34,440 bases of DNA from an uncultured Mediterraneibacter sp. (GTDB taxonomy: Bacteria; Bacillota; Clostridia; Lachnospirales; Lachnospiraceae). The stretch lies in NCBI GenBank assembly GCA_944381125.1, contig CALWKB010000021.1, forward strand, positions 1 through 34,440, given 5' to 3'. The number at the start of each line of letters is the position of its first letter. Position 1 is the first letter of the stretch. Of the stretch, positions 1-8,025 are shown piece by piece. The position numbers were made by a program, and so were the translations under genes. The notes under the pieces are model-generated. The model was not told the DNA's origin and searched no databases. It saw nothing but the letters and a program-made list of their open reading frames with translations.

Positions 1-391
1 GCGCAGCAAGCAGAACCTTGGTCTGTTCTCCGTTAGACAGCGTAGAGAACGGCCTCCAGAGGACATCTTCCCTGACTTCCAGATAAGACAGTTCTCTTTG
101 CAGCTCCCACTCTTCTGCCATCGGACAGATTTCAGACAGGATATCCTCTGTCAGCCTGTCTTTATCGTCAACCGGATACGGAAAATAATCAAACTGTACA
201 GAAGCCTGGATCTTCCCACGGTATTCGTACTTCCCGAGCAGCAGGTTCAGAAACGTCGTTTTTCCCCGGCCGTTCCTCCCGATAAATCCGAGCTTCCAGT
301 CTGTATCGATCTGGAAGCTGACATTTTCAAAAATATTTTCAGAACCGGACGGGTAAGAAAAAGTAAGGTCCTCGACCCGGATCATTGACAT
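1..391 (-). CDS. ABC-F family ATPase (Lsa/Vga-like antibiotic-resistance type), 5' part only
   Basis: The gene is cut by the left window edge; 130 codons are visible. The product starts MSMIRVEDLTFSYPSG, has a Walker A motif GRNGRGKTTF near residues 40-49 and the start of an ABC signature, LSNGEQTKV, near residues 117-125, with no membrane segment before it. In ABC-F proteins two such ATPase domains in one chain act on the ribosome E site; the resistance branch displaces lincosamides, streptogramins A or pleuromutilins. The short stretch between Walker A and signature fits the Lsa/Vga-like group. The start is the ATG at 391, with AGGAGG 8 nt upstream; an overlapping out-of-frame ATG at 398 sits too close to that site. 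The leader carries an attenuator (separate entries). The assignment to ABC-F is firm; the drug spectrum is inference because the linker and second domain are outside the window. Confidence 0.8.
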   Translation of the reverse strand, partial: MSMIRVEDLTFSYPSGSENIFENVSFQIDTDWKLGFIGRNGRGKTTFLNLLLGKYEYRGKIQASVQFDYFPYPVDDKDRLTEDILSEICPMAEEWELQRELSYLEVREDVLWRPFSTLSNGEQTKVLLAA

Positions 392-413
392 ATCGCATTC
401 CTCCTTTAGATAT

Positions 414-452
414 AAAAAAGCAGAGCTGCAGGAAATCCAGTCCCCGCAGCTC
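414..452 (-). terminator. Leader terminator (attenuator) before the ABC-F gene
   Basis: On the minus strand GAGCTGC (452-446) pairs perfectly with GCAGCTC (429-423), followed by TGC and six T (419-414). The hairpin ends about 8 nt before the AGGAGG of the ABC-F gene, so it would stop transcription inside the leader. An upstream CGTATC/GATACG pairing (490-485 with 471-466) could belong to the alternative fold. Premature termination relieved by antibiotic-stalled ribosomes is known for ABC-F resistance genes; its action here is inferred. Confidence 0.75.
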
Positions 453-535
453 GCCAAAGCATCATCGTATCTCCGCATCAAAATGATACGCCTGCAATAT
501 GTCGGGCAAAAAGACTTTTAACTTTCCTGCAACAG

Positions 536-571
536 ACACAGTGATACCGTAAAATAATCCTGTCACTGTGT
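536..571 (-). promoter_or_regulatory. Leader hairpin directly after the leader peptide ORF
   Basis: ACACAGTGA (536-544) and TCACTGTGT (563-571) form a perfect 9-bp stem with an 18-nt loop, beginning 8 nt after the stop codon of the small leader ORF. A ribosome stalled on the leader ORF would lie against this stem, so it is a likely switch element for the attenuator at 414-452. Confidence 0.6.
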
Positions 572-579
572 ATTCCAGT

Positions 580-603
580 TTATTTGCAGAAAAAGTTAAT
601 CAT
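580..603 (-). CDS. Leader peptide of the ABC-F gene (7 codons)
   Basis: An ATG at 603 opens a 7-codon ORF, MINFFCK, ending in TAA at 582-580. It is preceded by a purine-rich GAGGTGG ribosome site about 5 nt upstream, and followed by a 9-bp hairpin and then an intrinsic terminator. Short leader ORFs of this kind sense ribosome-targeting antibiotics upstream of ABC-F and Erm genes. The peptide has no other recognisable role. The case rests on position and layout, not on similarity to a specific leader. Confidence 0.5.
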   Translation of the reverse strand: MINFFCK

Positions 604-624
604 CCTTCCACCTCACTACTCAAA

Positions 625-661
625 TTTATATCAGCCTATCACAGATATACAAAACCGTCAA
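625..661 (-). promoter_or_regulatory. Candidate promoter(s) for the ABC-F leader transcript
   Basis: Two overlapping sigma-A-like options lie between the DUF3343 gene and the leader ORF: TTGACG (661-656) with 17 nt to TAGGCT (638-633), the latter having an extended TGA, or TTGTAT (652-647) with 16 nt to TATAAA (630-625). Either would give a short lead to the leader ORF. The stretch 392-704 is therefore filled by promoter, leader ORF, hairpin and attenuator. Confidence 0.45.
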
Positions 662-704
662 GTTACAAAATCACGCTATGTTCCAAAATCAAATGTCTTC
701 CGCG

Positions 705-941
705 TCAGAGCATGCACTCATGCACATCCTCCTGTTCTATATTCCGTTCTTTCAGAACCCGGAGAATTTTATCTCTGTCCTCCACGGCCATACACCAGGC
801 CATGCCGCAGCCCGCGGATATGCTTCTCGGCACAGGAATCAGCCTGCCGGGCACGTTATATTCCCGGCAGGCTTTTTCCATCGCCATTGCATCTGCAGTT
901 GTGTGAAATGTTACAACAAGTTTTTTTTCTTTTTTTCTCAT
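705..941 (-). CDS. DUF3343 family protein (putative Se/S carrier-like), last gene of selenium-trafficking operon
   Basis: A 78-residue soluble protein starting MRKKEKKLVVTFHTTADAMAMEK and containing SAGCGMAWC near residues 42-50, with two cysteines (45 and 50). The pattern (small-molecule-carrier-like fold, central Gly-Cys motif) matches the DUF3343 family, which is often found beside yedE/yedF selenium genes. It starts 2 nt after the yedF stop and is surely co-transcribed with it. A role in handling reactive sulfur or selenium through the two cysteines is inference from neighbourhood; the biochemical activity of the family is not established. Confidence 0.75.
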   Translation of the reverse strand: MRKKEKKLVVTFHTTADAMAMEKACREYNVPGRLIPVPRSISAGCGMAWCMAVEDRDKILRVLKERNIEQEDVHECML

Positions 942-943
942 AA

Positions 944-1147
944 TTATTCAATTACTACGGCAAAGCCGTCCGGAATCTCTGTCGAAGTATATTTCTTCCC
1001 CCGGTCTTTTGCCAGTTTTTCCACATTCATTTTCTGATGAGGCTCTGTCACGAGAACCCTGACCGGACCTTTTGTATTTTTCAGCGCCTCTGCCGTCAGC
1101 ATCAGCGGTTCCGGACAGGACAGCCCTCTTGCATCTATTTCTTTCAT
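944..1147 (-). CDS. yedF: YedF-like (TusA/SirA superfamily) sulfur/selenium carrier
   Basis: 67 residues starting MKEIDARGLSCPEPLM, with the TusA-superfamily Cys-Pro motif at residues 11-12 at the start of the first helix. TusA-like proteins carry persulfide or perselenide on this cysteine; YedF is the version associated with selenium metabolism. Some YedF proteins carry an extra C-terminal DsrE-like domain, which is absent here, while the next gene encodes a separate DUF3343 protein. The gene lies 12 nt after yedE, with an AAAGGAG-type ribosome site between them. It probably passes selenium from YedE import or the desulfurase to SelD. Family certain, exact partner inferred. Confidence 0.85.
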   Translation of the reverse strand: MKEIDARGLSCPEPLMLTAEALKNTKGPVRVLVTEPHQKMNVEKLAKDRGKKYTSTEIPDGFAVVIE

Positions 1148-1159
1148 AATCCGCTCCTT

Positions 1160-2257
1160 TTATTTTCCTTCTGTTCTCTTATTTGTAAAAGCAATTATAA
1201 AACACACCGCAATACAGATGAGCACCGCTATTTTTCCGTAAAACGGCACTGCTCCCTCCACTACTTTCTGCGTCTGCGCGTCCATGGCCGTACCGCTGGC
1301 GGCCAGGCCGAAATTATGCGCCAGAGCAGCTCCGATAAACATACCCGTCACCGTTACGGCAGAATCCGAAGAGCCCTGCCCGGCCAGAATCAGCTGGCGA
1401 AGAGGGCAGCCCCCGGCGAGCACCGCCGCAAATCCAACCGCATACATACCGAGAATATTCCACAGGTGCTCGGAATGTGCAATAACGCCGGGCGTGTCAA
1501 ATGCCGGGATAAAGTTTCCGGAAACAATATTGTAAATGAGCATTACCGCAAAAAACCCTCCGATAATCGTCAGCAGATCAAAATTTTTCATCAGGATCGC
1601 ATCCCGGATGCCGCCCGCCAGGCACATTCTGGATTTCTGGGCGAACACGCCGAAAATCAATCCTCCTGCCAACGCCAGAAGAAGAGGGGCGTGCATACTT
1701 CCCGGGCCGCCTGAGCTGCTCTTAAGCAGAGGCGTGGCCGCGGCCAGCGCCAGAATGCCGAGCATCAGCGCCGGAAGCACGCCGCCGCTGACACGGTTGG
1801 TCAGATGCGCCCTTCCCAGACTGAAGCCTTTCTTCAGCGCAAACACGCCGGTGCCCACACCCAGGACAAATCCGATCAGTGCGACCCATGCGTTCAGATC
1901 TCCGGCGGACATGCGGATAATCATCCGCAGCGGGCACCCCAGGAAAACCAGGGAACCGATGGCGAGTATCATCCCCAGGATAAACCGCACTGCCGGAGAT
2001 GATCCTGCCGTAGAACGGTATTCTTTCGCGGCCACTGAGATAATAAAAGATCCCAGCACAAGCCCGATAATCTCCGGTCTTGCGTACTGAACCGTCTCTG
2101 TGGAATGCAGTCCCAGAGCGCCCGCAGTATCCCGGATAAAACAGGCAATACAAAATGCCATATTTGCCGGATTTCCAAAATAAGCCAGGCACACGGCAAC
2201 AAGGCCGCAGACAACGCCGGCAGCGGCTAGTTTCTTCTTTGAATCAGATAAGTTCAT
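1160..2257 (-). CDS. yedE: YedE family putative selenium transporter
   Basis: A 365-residue integral membrane protein with about ten hydrophobic segments (YeeE/YedE, sulf_transp repeats). Each half carries the conserved GCPLR motif, FLGCPLRMIIRMS and AGGCPLRQLILAG, whose cysteines in the related thiosulfate channel TsuA pass the sulfur compound through the membrane. The subgroup next to yedF, a desulfurase and selDAB is regarded as a selenium transporter; the substrate is not shown by sequence alone. An upstream ATG at 2275 overlaps the desulfurase stop as ATGA, but the ATG at 2257 has GGAGGG 7 nt upstream and is the better start. Followed closely by yedF. Confidence 0.88.
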   Translation of the reverse strand: MNLSDSKKKLAAAGVVCGLVAVCLAYFGNPANMAFCIACFIRDTAGALGLHSTETVQYARPEIIGLVLGSFIISVAAKEYRSTAGSSPAVRFILGMILAIGSLVFLGCPLRMIIRMSAGDLNAWVALIGFVLGVGTGVFALKKGFSLGRAHLTNRVSGGVLPALMLGILALAAATPLLKSSSGGPGSMHAPLLLALAGGLIFGVFAQKSRMCLAGGIRDAILMKNFDLLTIIGGFFAVMLIYNIVSGNFIPAFDTPGVIAHSEHLWNILGMYAVGFAAVLAGGCPLRQLILAGQGSSDSAVTVTGMFIGAALAHNFGLAASGTAMDAQTQKVVEGAVPFYGKIAVLICIAVCFIIAFTNKRTEGK

Positions 2258-2271
2258 TGTTTTTCCCTCCG

Positions 2272-3411
2272 TCATTGTTCATTTGCGAATTCATTTATCG
2301 CCTGCACAGCTGTTTCGACTTCTTCTTCCGTGTTGTAGTGAGAAAAACTGAATCTTACCGCTCCCTGACCAGCCGTTCCCAGCGCCCTGTGCATCAGCGG
2401 CGCGCAGTGGGCGCCCGGCCTCGTCACAATTCCGTATGCCGCGCTCAGTCTGTCACTGACTTCCGAAGAATCGCAATCCCCGATATTCAGCGACACAACA
2501 GGACATCTCCTGTCCGTGGAAAAATCTCCGTATACCGTCACTTCGGGAATCCGGGAAACACCTTCATAAAACTGTCTCATCCTCGCGATTTCAATTTCAC
2601 GAAGCGCGCTCAGGCTCTTTTTTTCCAGCCAGGAAACCGCGGCGCCCAGCCCGGCAATGCCGTGGCCGTTCAATGTTCCCGCCTCGAGAGCCGTAGGCAT
2701 AAGCTCCGGATGACGGGGATTGTATGTATCCACCCCGCTTCCTCCGGAAAGAAGAGGACGGATCACAAGTCCCGGCCGCACATACATGCCGCCGGTGCCC
2801 TGCGGCCCCATCATTCCCTTGTGTCCGGTAAAGCAGAGTACGTCAATTCCCATTTTCTGTACATCCACTGGATAAATACCCGCCGTCTGAGAAGCATCCG
2901 CCACAAGCAGGATCCCTTTTCTGCGGGTAATCTCCCCCACCCGTTCCAGATCAATCATATTTCCTGTCAGGTTGGATGCATGGGTACAGACAACAGCTCT
3001 CGTATTTTCTTTTATCGCGTCTTCCATTTCTTCATATGAGATATTTCCCTTTTCATCACAGTCCAGAATGGTAAGTTTCACGCCTCTTTCCATGCATTCA
3101 TACAAAGGCCGGAGCACCGAATTGTGTTCCAGAACGGTTGTGATCACATGGTCTCCCGGAGAGAACAGTCCTTTTATGGCAATATTCAGGCTCTCCGTGG
3201 AATTAGCTGTAAAAACGATGCGGGAAGCATCTTCACCATGGAAAAAACGTGCAAGTTTTTCTCTTGTCTCATAAATCACGCGGGCGGCATTCAGCGCCGG
3301 TTCCGATACGCCCCGTCCCGCGTTTCCGAAAGACTCCATCGCTTCCAGAACCGCTTCTTTCACCGGCTCAGGCTTACGGATCGTAGTTGCCGCGTTGTCC
3401 ATGTAAATCAT
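2272..3411 (-). CDS. Cysteine desulfurase / selenocysteine lyase-like PLP enzyme (class V aminotransferase fold)
   Basis: 379 residues starting MIYMDNAATTIRKPEPV. The PLP lysine is in FTGHKGMMGPQG (K198), and the cofactor-contact region ADASQTAG is at 171-178. The persulfide cysteine lies in RPGAHCAPLMH (C336), in the short RxGxHC loop typical of group II (SufS/CsdB-like) enzymes. Such enzymes take sulfur from cysteine or selenium from selenocysteine. As first gene of the yedE-yedF-DUF3343 operon it probably supplies selenide or a perselenide to YedF/SelD. The ATG at 3411 was chosen over the one at 3462 because GGAAGG lies 9 nt upstream and family members start with M-I-Y-x-D-N-A-A-T-T. Overlaps the first possible yedE start by 4 nt. 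Confidence 0.88.
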   Translation of the reverse strand: MIYMDNAATTIRKPEPVKEAVLEAMESFGNAGRGVSEPALNAARVIYETREKLARFFHGEDASRIVFTANSTESLNIAIKGLFSPGDHVITTVLEHNSVLRPLYECMERGVKLTILDCDEKGNISYEEMEDAIKENTRAVVCTHASNLTGNMIDLERVGEITRRKGILLVADASQTAGIYPVDVQKMGIDVLCFTGHKGMMGPQGTGGMYVRPGLVIRPLLSGGSGVDTYNPRHPELMPTALEAGTLNGHGIAGLGAAVSWLEKKSLSALREIEIARMRQFYEGVSRIPEVTVYGDFSTDRRCPVVSLNIGDCDSSEVSDRLSAAYGIVTRPGAHCAPLMHRALGTAGQGAVRFSFSHYNTEEEVETAVQAINEFANEQ

Positions 3412-3469
3412 GTTTCCCGACCTTCCTTTCTGCAATAATAAAGAAGCTTTTTGCCTCTTCATGTATTTA

Positions 3470-3475
3470 AGTATA
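3470..3475 (-). promoter_or_regulatory. Likely -10 box of the desulfurase-yedE-yedF operon
   Basis: TATACT on the minus strand at 3475-3470 is the best -10 match in the gap, with no good -35 element at 17 nt. A weak -35 is normal for promoters that need a LysR-type activator. The start would be near 3463, putting the palindrome at 3526-3548 about 74 nt upstream, close to where LysR recognition sites usually sit. Confidence 0.45.
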
Positions 3476-3525
3476 CGTGTCTTTCCTGCATACAGTCTAA
3501 TTGAAAAGAGTGATAACTGAAGAGT

Positions 3526-3548
3526 ACTTATAGATAATATCTATAAGT
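3526..3548. promoter_or_regulatory. LysR-type operator (perfect inverted repeat)
   Basis: ACTTATAGAT (3526-3535) and ATCTATAAGT (3539-3548) are perfect reverse complements around a 3-nt centre. The repeat is AT-rich and includes T-N11-A spacing, the LysR-family box. It lies in the only non-coding gap between lysR and the desulfurase gene, so the LysR protein encoded next door is the obvious candidate to bind it. Confidence 0.65.
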
Positions 3549-3567
3549 CAAAACTCACACGCAAACC

Positions 3568-4464
3568 TCACAGATAAATTTCTTTTACTGTCCGGATAAA
3601 TTTGTCCGCCCCCGGAAGCGCCGGATAGCTTCTGTCAAACACGAGACAGATTTCTCTTTTTCCGCCTGTTTTTCCCAGTGGAAATGAGCGAATTCTTCCT
3701 GCTTCCACGGCATCTCTGACAGCCAGATCAGATAGAATGGAAATTCCCATTCCGCTCTCTACAGAACGTCTGATTGTTTCCTGATTTTCCATGACGGCCG
3801 CCACATTCATCTCATTCATATCAATTCCCATCTGCCGGAGGATCTTACGCGCCTCCTGCCTTGTCCCCGAGCCTTCTTCCCGCAGGATAACCGGCTCTTC
3901 TCTGAGCCATTTTACGACAGCATCCGCATTGCTTTCCTTGAATCTCTCTGACGCCGGAGTGATCACCACCAGTTCATCCTGATAAACAGGGATATATGTA
4001 CAGTTCCCTTTTTCAATCTTTGTCCCTGCAAATCCCACGTCGGCTTTGTGGGAGGCGATCATTTCCGCCACTCCGGCGCTGTCTGTCTCAAAGACTTTCA
4101 GTTTCTCGCCAGGATGATTTTTCCGGAACTGTGCCATAATGTCCGGCAGAAGGTACTGGGAAGGAATGGTGGACGCGGCAATCCGCAGGACTCCTCCGGC
4201 AAATCTGCCGTTCTTTCCAAACCGTTCTCTGATCTTCTTTTCCAGTTCCAGCATCTGTTCCGCGTAAGCATACAGTTCCTTTCCGTCGTCTGAGAGAGCG
4301 ACTCCTTTCGTACTGCGTACAAACAGACAGGTATTCAGTTCTTTTTCCAGCGCCGCAATATGCGCGCTTACTGTGGGCTGGGTAATGAATAGCTGCTTCG
4401 CCGTCAGCGAAAAACTTTTCGTTTCGGCCACAGCCACAAATGCTTCCAGCTGTTTCAGATTCAT
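3568..4464 (-). CDS. LysR family transcriptional regulator, selenium-metabolism associated
   Basis: 298 residues. The N-terminal winged helix-turn-helix (1-60) reads MNLKQLEAFVAVAETKSFSL and continues with the TQPTVSAHIAALE recognition segment; a coiled linker helix and a two-lobed type 2 periplasmic-binding-like effector domain (about 90-290) follow. The start ATG (4464) immediately follows the selB stop TAG (4467-4465), so it is translationally coupled to selB. A LysR subfamily of this kind accompanies selenium genes in many Clostridia. It probably controls the downstream desulfurase-yedE-yedF operon through the repeat at 3526-3548. The ligand is unknown; a selenium or sulfur metabolite is only a guess. 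Confidence 0.88.
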   Translation of the reverse strand: MNLKQLEAFVAVAETKSFSLTAKQLFITQPTVSAHIAALEKELNTCLFVRSTKGVALSDDGKELYAYAEQMLELEKKIRERFGKNGRFAGGVLRIAASTIPSQYLLPDIMAQFRKNHPGEKLKVFETDSAGVAEMIASHKADVGFAGTKIEKGNCTYIPVYQDELVVITPASERFKESNADAVVKWLREEPVILREEGSGTRQEARKILRQMGIDMNEMNVAAVMENQETIRRSVESGMGISILSDLAVRDAVEAGRIRSFPLGKTGGKREICLVFDRSYPALPGADKFIRTVKEIYL

Positions 4465-6417
4465 CTATGCTTTCACCCTCTCACTCTCTGCTTTTTCCTT
4501 TTTCGTAATCCCTGTCCGGTCCGTATATTCCAAAAGCAGCCGGGCATTTTTTCTGCTCGTATCCAACATGCTGCAGATCCTGGAAATGGTAATTTTCCCA
4601 TCCTGTTCCAGAATCCCCCTCACCTGCCCTGCCGCCTGCCTGATCAGCTCCGGCGTAGTATAAAAATCTCCTGAAATCCAGAGCATTTTCCCCTGAAGTT
4701 CCAGAAGGCGCAGAATCTCGCCCGTTTTTTCGTCCGTATCCCCGAAATTTAAGAAATGATATCCTGCCTCCTGCGCCGCCCTGGAAAATACAGTATAAGT
4801 TTTCCGATATTCCTCATCCTCCGCCGGTTCATACCCGCAGGGAGCAATCAGCCTGCCGCCCGGTTTCCAGGACAACGTCTCCGCCGGACGGATCCTGCCC
4901 CAGTCGATGAAATGAATATCTCCCTGTTTTGCAAGCTGTCCGATGTATGCCTGGGCTGCCTTTTTCAGTCTGTCTGCCGCTTTTGCCTGCAGCTGCGCCT
5001 CCGGCATTCCCAGACGGTAAGGATACCGGTCCAGATAGCCGCGAAGTTCCTCCAGAATCTCCCCTCGGATCTGCGTCTCCGCCTTCCGGTGCAGAAAATA
5101 CTCTGTTCCGTTTTTTCCGAAGCCGCACACCTTTCCTTCCGCCGCCAGTTCCTCCATTATCTTCTCCGTCGTTTTCACATGGATCCCCATCTCAGCAGAA
5201 AGTACGTCCAAAACCGTCGCATCCGTCCCCTTCTCTTCTGTCAGCAGCTCCGCAAGCTCTTTTGTCCCGGCTGTTTCTTTTTTTCTCAGCCTCTCCAGCG
5301 TTTCTTTCCGAAATCGTTTTTCTCTCGCGGCATCCGTCTCCAGCACAATTCCGCCCCCTATTGTCTCCATCGGAGAATAAAATCGCAGGACAAACCGGTC
5401 GTCTTTCCGAAGCGCCGTCTCCTTGTCCAGCAGCAGACGGGCATACCCTTCTTCTCCCGGCAGGAGCTGATCTGCGCCAAACAGTATTATCCGGCAGACT
5501 GTCTGAGAAGTACCGCTGTAGAAATGAAGCCGGCTCTGGTTTTTCACGATCCGCTGTCCGCCGTCCAGAAGCCGGATTCTGACGTTGATGCTTCCGGTTG
5601 TTTTCACGCTTTTCTCCGGTGCCAGGACGCATCCTCTTCGTATCTCTTCTTTCCCTGCTCCGGCCAGATTAAGAGCCGCCCGCTGTCCGGCGGCGCAGAA
5701 CTCTTCCTCTCTTCCGTAGACCTGTATTCCCCGCACCCGGCATGCTTTTTTGCCGGGGAATACCGTCAGTTCCTGTCCTTTTTCAATCCGACCTTCCAGC
5801 AGGGTTCCGGTAACTACTGTGCCGAAACCCTGCACGGTAAACACCCGGTCCACCAGAAGACGGGCCGGCGCCTCTGCTCTTTTCCTTACTTCTTCGTTTT
5901 CCTCCGTTCTCTGTGCGTAGGCGCCTATCAGGCGTTTCAGCTTCTCAATGCCCTGACCGGTCCGTGCAGAAACTCTTACTACCGGCGCGTCCGCCAGCCC
6001 GCTTTCTTTCTGCTCCTCCCGGATCTCTTTCTCCACCATTTCCAGCCATTCGCTGTCCGCCAGATCACATTTATTCAGAACAATAATATAATTCTCCACT
6101 CCCAGAATTCTCAGAATATCCATATGTTCCCGCGTCTGCGGCATGATTCCTTCATCTGCGGCGATTACCAGAAGAACCAGATCCATCCCGGCCGCTCCGG
6201 CCGCCATATTGTGGATAAACCTTTCATGGCCGGGGACGTCAATAATCCCGGCTTTTGTCCCGTCCTCCAGATCAAAAGAAGCGAAACCGAGATCTGTCGT
6301 AATTCCTCTCTGCTTCTCCTCCGGCAGACGGTCCGTATCCTGACCGGTAAGCGCCCGGATCAGCGCGGTTTTTCCATGATCAATATGGCCTGCCGTCCCG
6401 ATAACAAAATGTTTCAT
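4465..6417 (-). CDS. selB: Selenocysteine-specific translation elongation factor SelB
   Basis: 650 residues. The GTPase domain shows [11 protein letters not shown] (7-17), DVPGHERF (60-67) and NKCD (115-118). EF-Tu-like domains 2 and 3 follow (about 175-340), then the C-terminal winged-helix repeats (about 380-640) that bind the SECIS hairpin in the mRNA. SelB carries Sec-tRNA to UGA codons flagged by a SECIS. The start overlaps the selA stop by 4 nt with AAGGGAG 6 nt upstream, and the stop abuts lysR, so selA-selB-lysR are coupled. Length and domain order are those of a complete bacterial SelB. Identification is firm. Confidence 0.96.
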   Translation of the reverse strand: MKHFVIGTAGHIDHGKTALIRALTGQDTDRLPEEKQRGITTDLGFASFDLEDGTKAGIIDVPGHERFIHNMAAGAAGMDLVLLVIAADEGIMPQTREHMDILRILGVENYIIVLNKCDLADSEWLEMVEKEIREEQKESGLADAPVVRVSARTGQGIEKLKRLIGAYAQRTEENEEVRKRAEAPARLLVDRVFTVQGFGTVVTGTLLEGRIEKGQELTVFPGKKACRVRGIQVYGREEEFCAAGQRAALNLAGAGKEEIRRGCVLAPEKSVKTTGSINVRIRLLDGGQRIVKNQSRLHFYSGTSQTVCRIILFGADQLLPGEEGYARLLLDKETALRKDDRFVLRFYSPMETIGGGIVLETDAAREKRFRKETLERLRKKETAGTKELAELLTEEKGTDATVLDVLSAEMGIHVKTTEKIMEELAAEGKVCGFGKNGTEYFLHRKAETQIRGEILEELRGYLDRYPYRLGMPEAQLQAKAADRLKKAAQAYIGQLAKQGDIHFIDWGRIRPAETLSWKPGGRLIAPCGYEPAEDEEYRKTYTVFSRAAQEAGYHFLNFGDTDEKTGEILRLLELQGKMLWISGDFYTTPELIRQAAGQVRGILEQDGKITISRICSMLDTSRKNARLLLEYTDRTGITKKEKAESERVKA

Positions 6418-7934
6418 AGGCCGCTCCCTTTCTCTTGTTCTGTTTCCTGTTTCCGCATATCCGGCATTCGGAATGTTCCGCCGGCAAACAGTTCATCCAT
6501 AGAAATAAGTCCGGCCAGATATTCCCTGTCCTGCCCGCTTACCGTCCGCATATCTATCAGAAACCGATCCCGGACAATTCTTCCAAGCACAGGAACCGGA
6601 AGAGTTCTCAGTCTTCTCTGAAGCTTTGCCGCACTGATTTCTTCCGGGGCGATACATACGGCAGAACTTATGATCCTTTCCTCCGGAAGCGCCCCTCCGC
6701 CTGCTCGGGACGTACAGGGTTCAACGGTAATCCGCGCCGGCATGCTGCCGCATTTTTCACCGTACCGCTCCTTTCTTCTTCGGACGATCTCTTCCTTCAG
6801 CATTTCCGCCTCCTGCCGTACTTCCTCCGCAGGCCGGGTCAGCATCCAAAGCACGGGAATCCGCCTGACCGCCTGATCCGGATTCAGGTATTCCAGCAAT
6901 ACCTGCTCCAGCGCCGCGGCCGTAAATTTATCAATCCGCAGAGCCCTGGCAAGAGGATGATTCCTCATCCTGTCCAGAAAACATTTTTTCCCTACTATAA
7001 TGCCCGCCTGCGGTCCTCCCAAAAGCTTGTCGCCGCTGAAACAGACAACATCAGCTCCTGCAGCCACAGACGCCTGCACATAAGGTTCGCCCTTCAGGCC
7101 ATAGCGGCCCAGGTTTGTCAGCATGCCGCTGCCCAGATCCTGCACCACACATATGCCTTTCTGTCTTCCCAGAGCGCACAGCTCTTCCAGAGACACGGAC
7201 TCTGTAAACCCGACGATCCGGTAATTACTTGTATGAACCTGCAGAAACACTTTTGTCTGTTCATTAACGGCATTTTCATAGTCAGACAGCCGCGTGCGGT
7301 TTGTCGTCCCGGTCTCTCTTAATCTGGCTCCGCTTTGTTCCATCACTTCCGGGATCCTAAATCCCCCTCCGATCTCCACCAGTTCTCCACGGGATACGAC
7401 CGCTTCTCCTCCACTGGCCAGGGCGGTCAGGATAAGAAGCACGGCGGCAGCGTTGTTATTCACTGCGAAAGCCGCCTCTGCTCCGGTAATCCGGCAGAGC
7501 AGACGTTCAAAATGAGCGCACCGGTCTCCCCGTTCTCCTGTAACCGGATCCAGCTCCAGATTGACATATTTCCCCGCAATCATCCCCGCCCGGCTGCCCG
7601 CCTGTCCGCCAAGCGGCGCTCTGCCAAGTCCTGTGTGAAGGATGACTCCGGTACCGTTTACCACAGGTACGATTTCCGGACTGAACAGCTCATCCAGCCG
7701 TCCCCGGATGCAGGGAATAAGATTCTCAAGAAAGTTCTCTATAAATTCCGCGCCTTTCTGTTCCTGGGCGCGTCCCGCAAACTCTCCCGCCTTCTCTCTC
7801 AGTTCTCCAAGTATTTCCTGCAGGATGCATGCGACAGCCTGCTGCCCGTACCGGCCGGCCAGCTCCTGTACTGCTTTATCTCGCAGCAGTATATCTGTTT
7901 TCGGTATCATGCGATACATTTCGTTCTTATTCAA
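6414..7934 (-). CDS. selA: L-seryl-tRNA(Sec) selenium transferase SelA
   Basis: 506 residues, a PLP enzyme that converts seryl-tRNA(Sec) to selenocysteyl-tRNA(Sec) with selenophosphate from SelD. Visible marks are the N-terminal tRNA-binding region starting MNKNEMYRMIPKTDILL, the VVNGTGVILHTGLGRAPL segment (91-108), the glycine-rich EIGGGFRIP (187-195) and the PLP lysine in CFSGDKLLGGPQAG (K303). The initiation codon is TTG at 7934 with AGGAG 9 nt upstream; the next ATG (7919) lies too far from it and would drop five residues usual in the family. Overlaps selB by 4 nt. Separated from selD by a 91-nt gap holding a strong hairpin. Confidence 0.95.
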   Translation of the reverse strand: MNKNEMYRMIPKTDILLRDKAVQELAGRYGQQAVACILQEILGELREKAGEFAGRAQEQKGAEFIENFLENLIPCIRGRLDELFSPEIVPVVNGTGVILHTGLGRAPLGGQAGSRAGMIAGKYVNLELDPVTGERGDRCAHFERLLCRITGAEAAFAVNNNAAAVLLILTALASGGEAVVSRGELVEIGGGFRIPEVMEQSGARLRETGTTNRTRLSDYENAVNEQTKVFLQVHTSNYRIVGFTESVSLEELCALGRQKGICVVQDLGSGMLTNLGRYGLKGEPYVQASVAAGADVVCFSGDKLLGGPQAGIIVGKKCFLDRMRNHPLARALRIDKFTAAALEQVLLEYLNPDQAVRRIPVLWMLTRPAEEVRQEAEMLKEEIVRRRKERYGEKCGSMPARITVEPCTSRAGGGALPEERIISSAVCIAPEEISAAKLQRRLRTLPVPVLGRIVRDRFLIDMRTVSGQDREYLAGLISMDELFAGGTFRMPDMRKQETEQEKGSGL

Positions 7935-7987
7935 TCTGTGTTTCTCCTGTTCTCACCTGTTTTTCCGCTGTCCGTAAGGACGGCAAA

Positions 7988-8018
7988 CGGCAGAGAGATC
8001 CTTTCCTTCTCTCTGCCG
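7988..8018. promoter_or_regulatory. Intergenic hairpin between selD and selA
   Basis: CGGCAGAGAGA (7988-7998) and TCTCTCTGCCG (8008-8018) form a perfect 11-bp stem with a 9-nt loop, just after the selD stop. On the minus strand only TTTGCC follows, a poor U-tract, so it is a weak terminator or an RNA-stability/processing element that may set selD and selAB levels apart. Confidence 0.55.
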
Positions 8019-8025
8019 CTGTCTT

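Noticed and set aside
944-1147. Hidden selenocysteine in YedF or DUF3343
   Set aside because: Both have cysteine codons at the conserved positions and no in-frame UGA near the ends.
4756-6621. Long plus-strand frame opposite selB
   Set aside because: It is a shadow of selB in another frame, with no ribosome site and no recognisable protein pattern.
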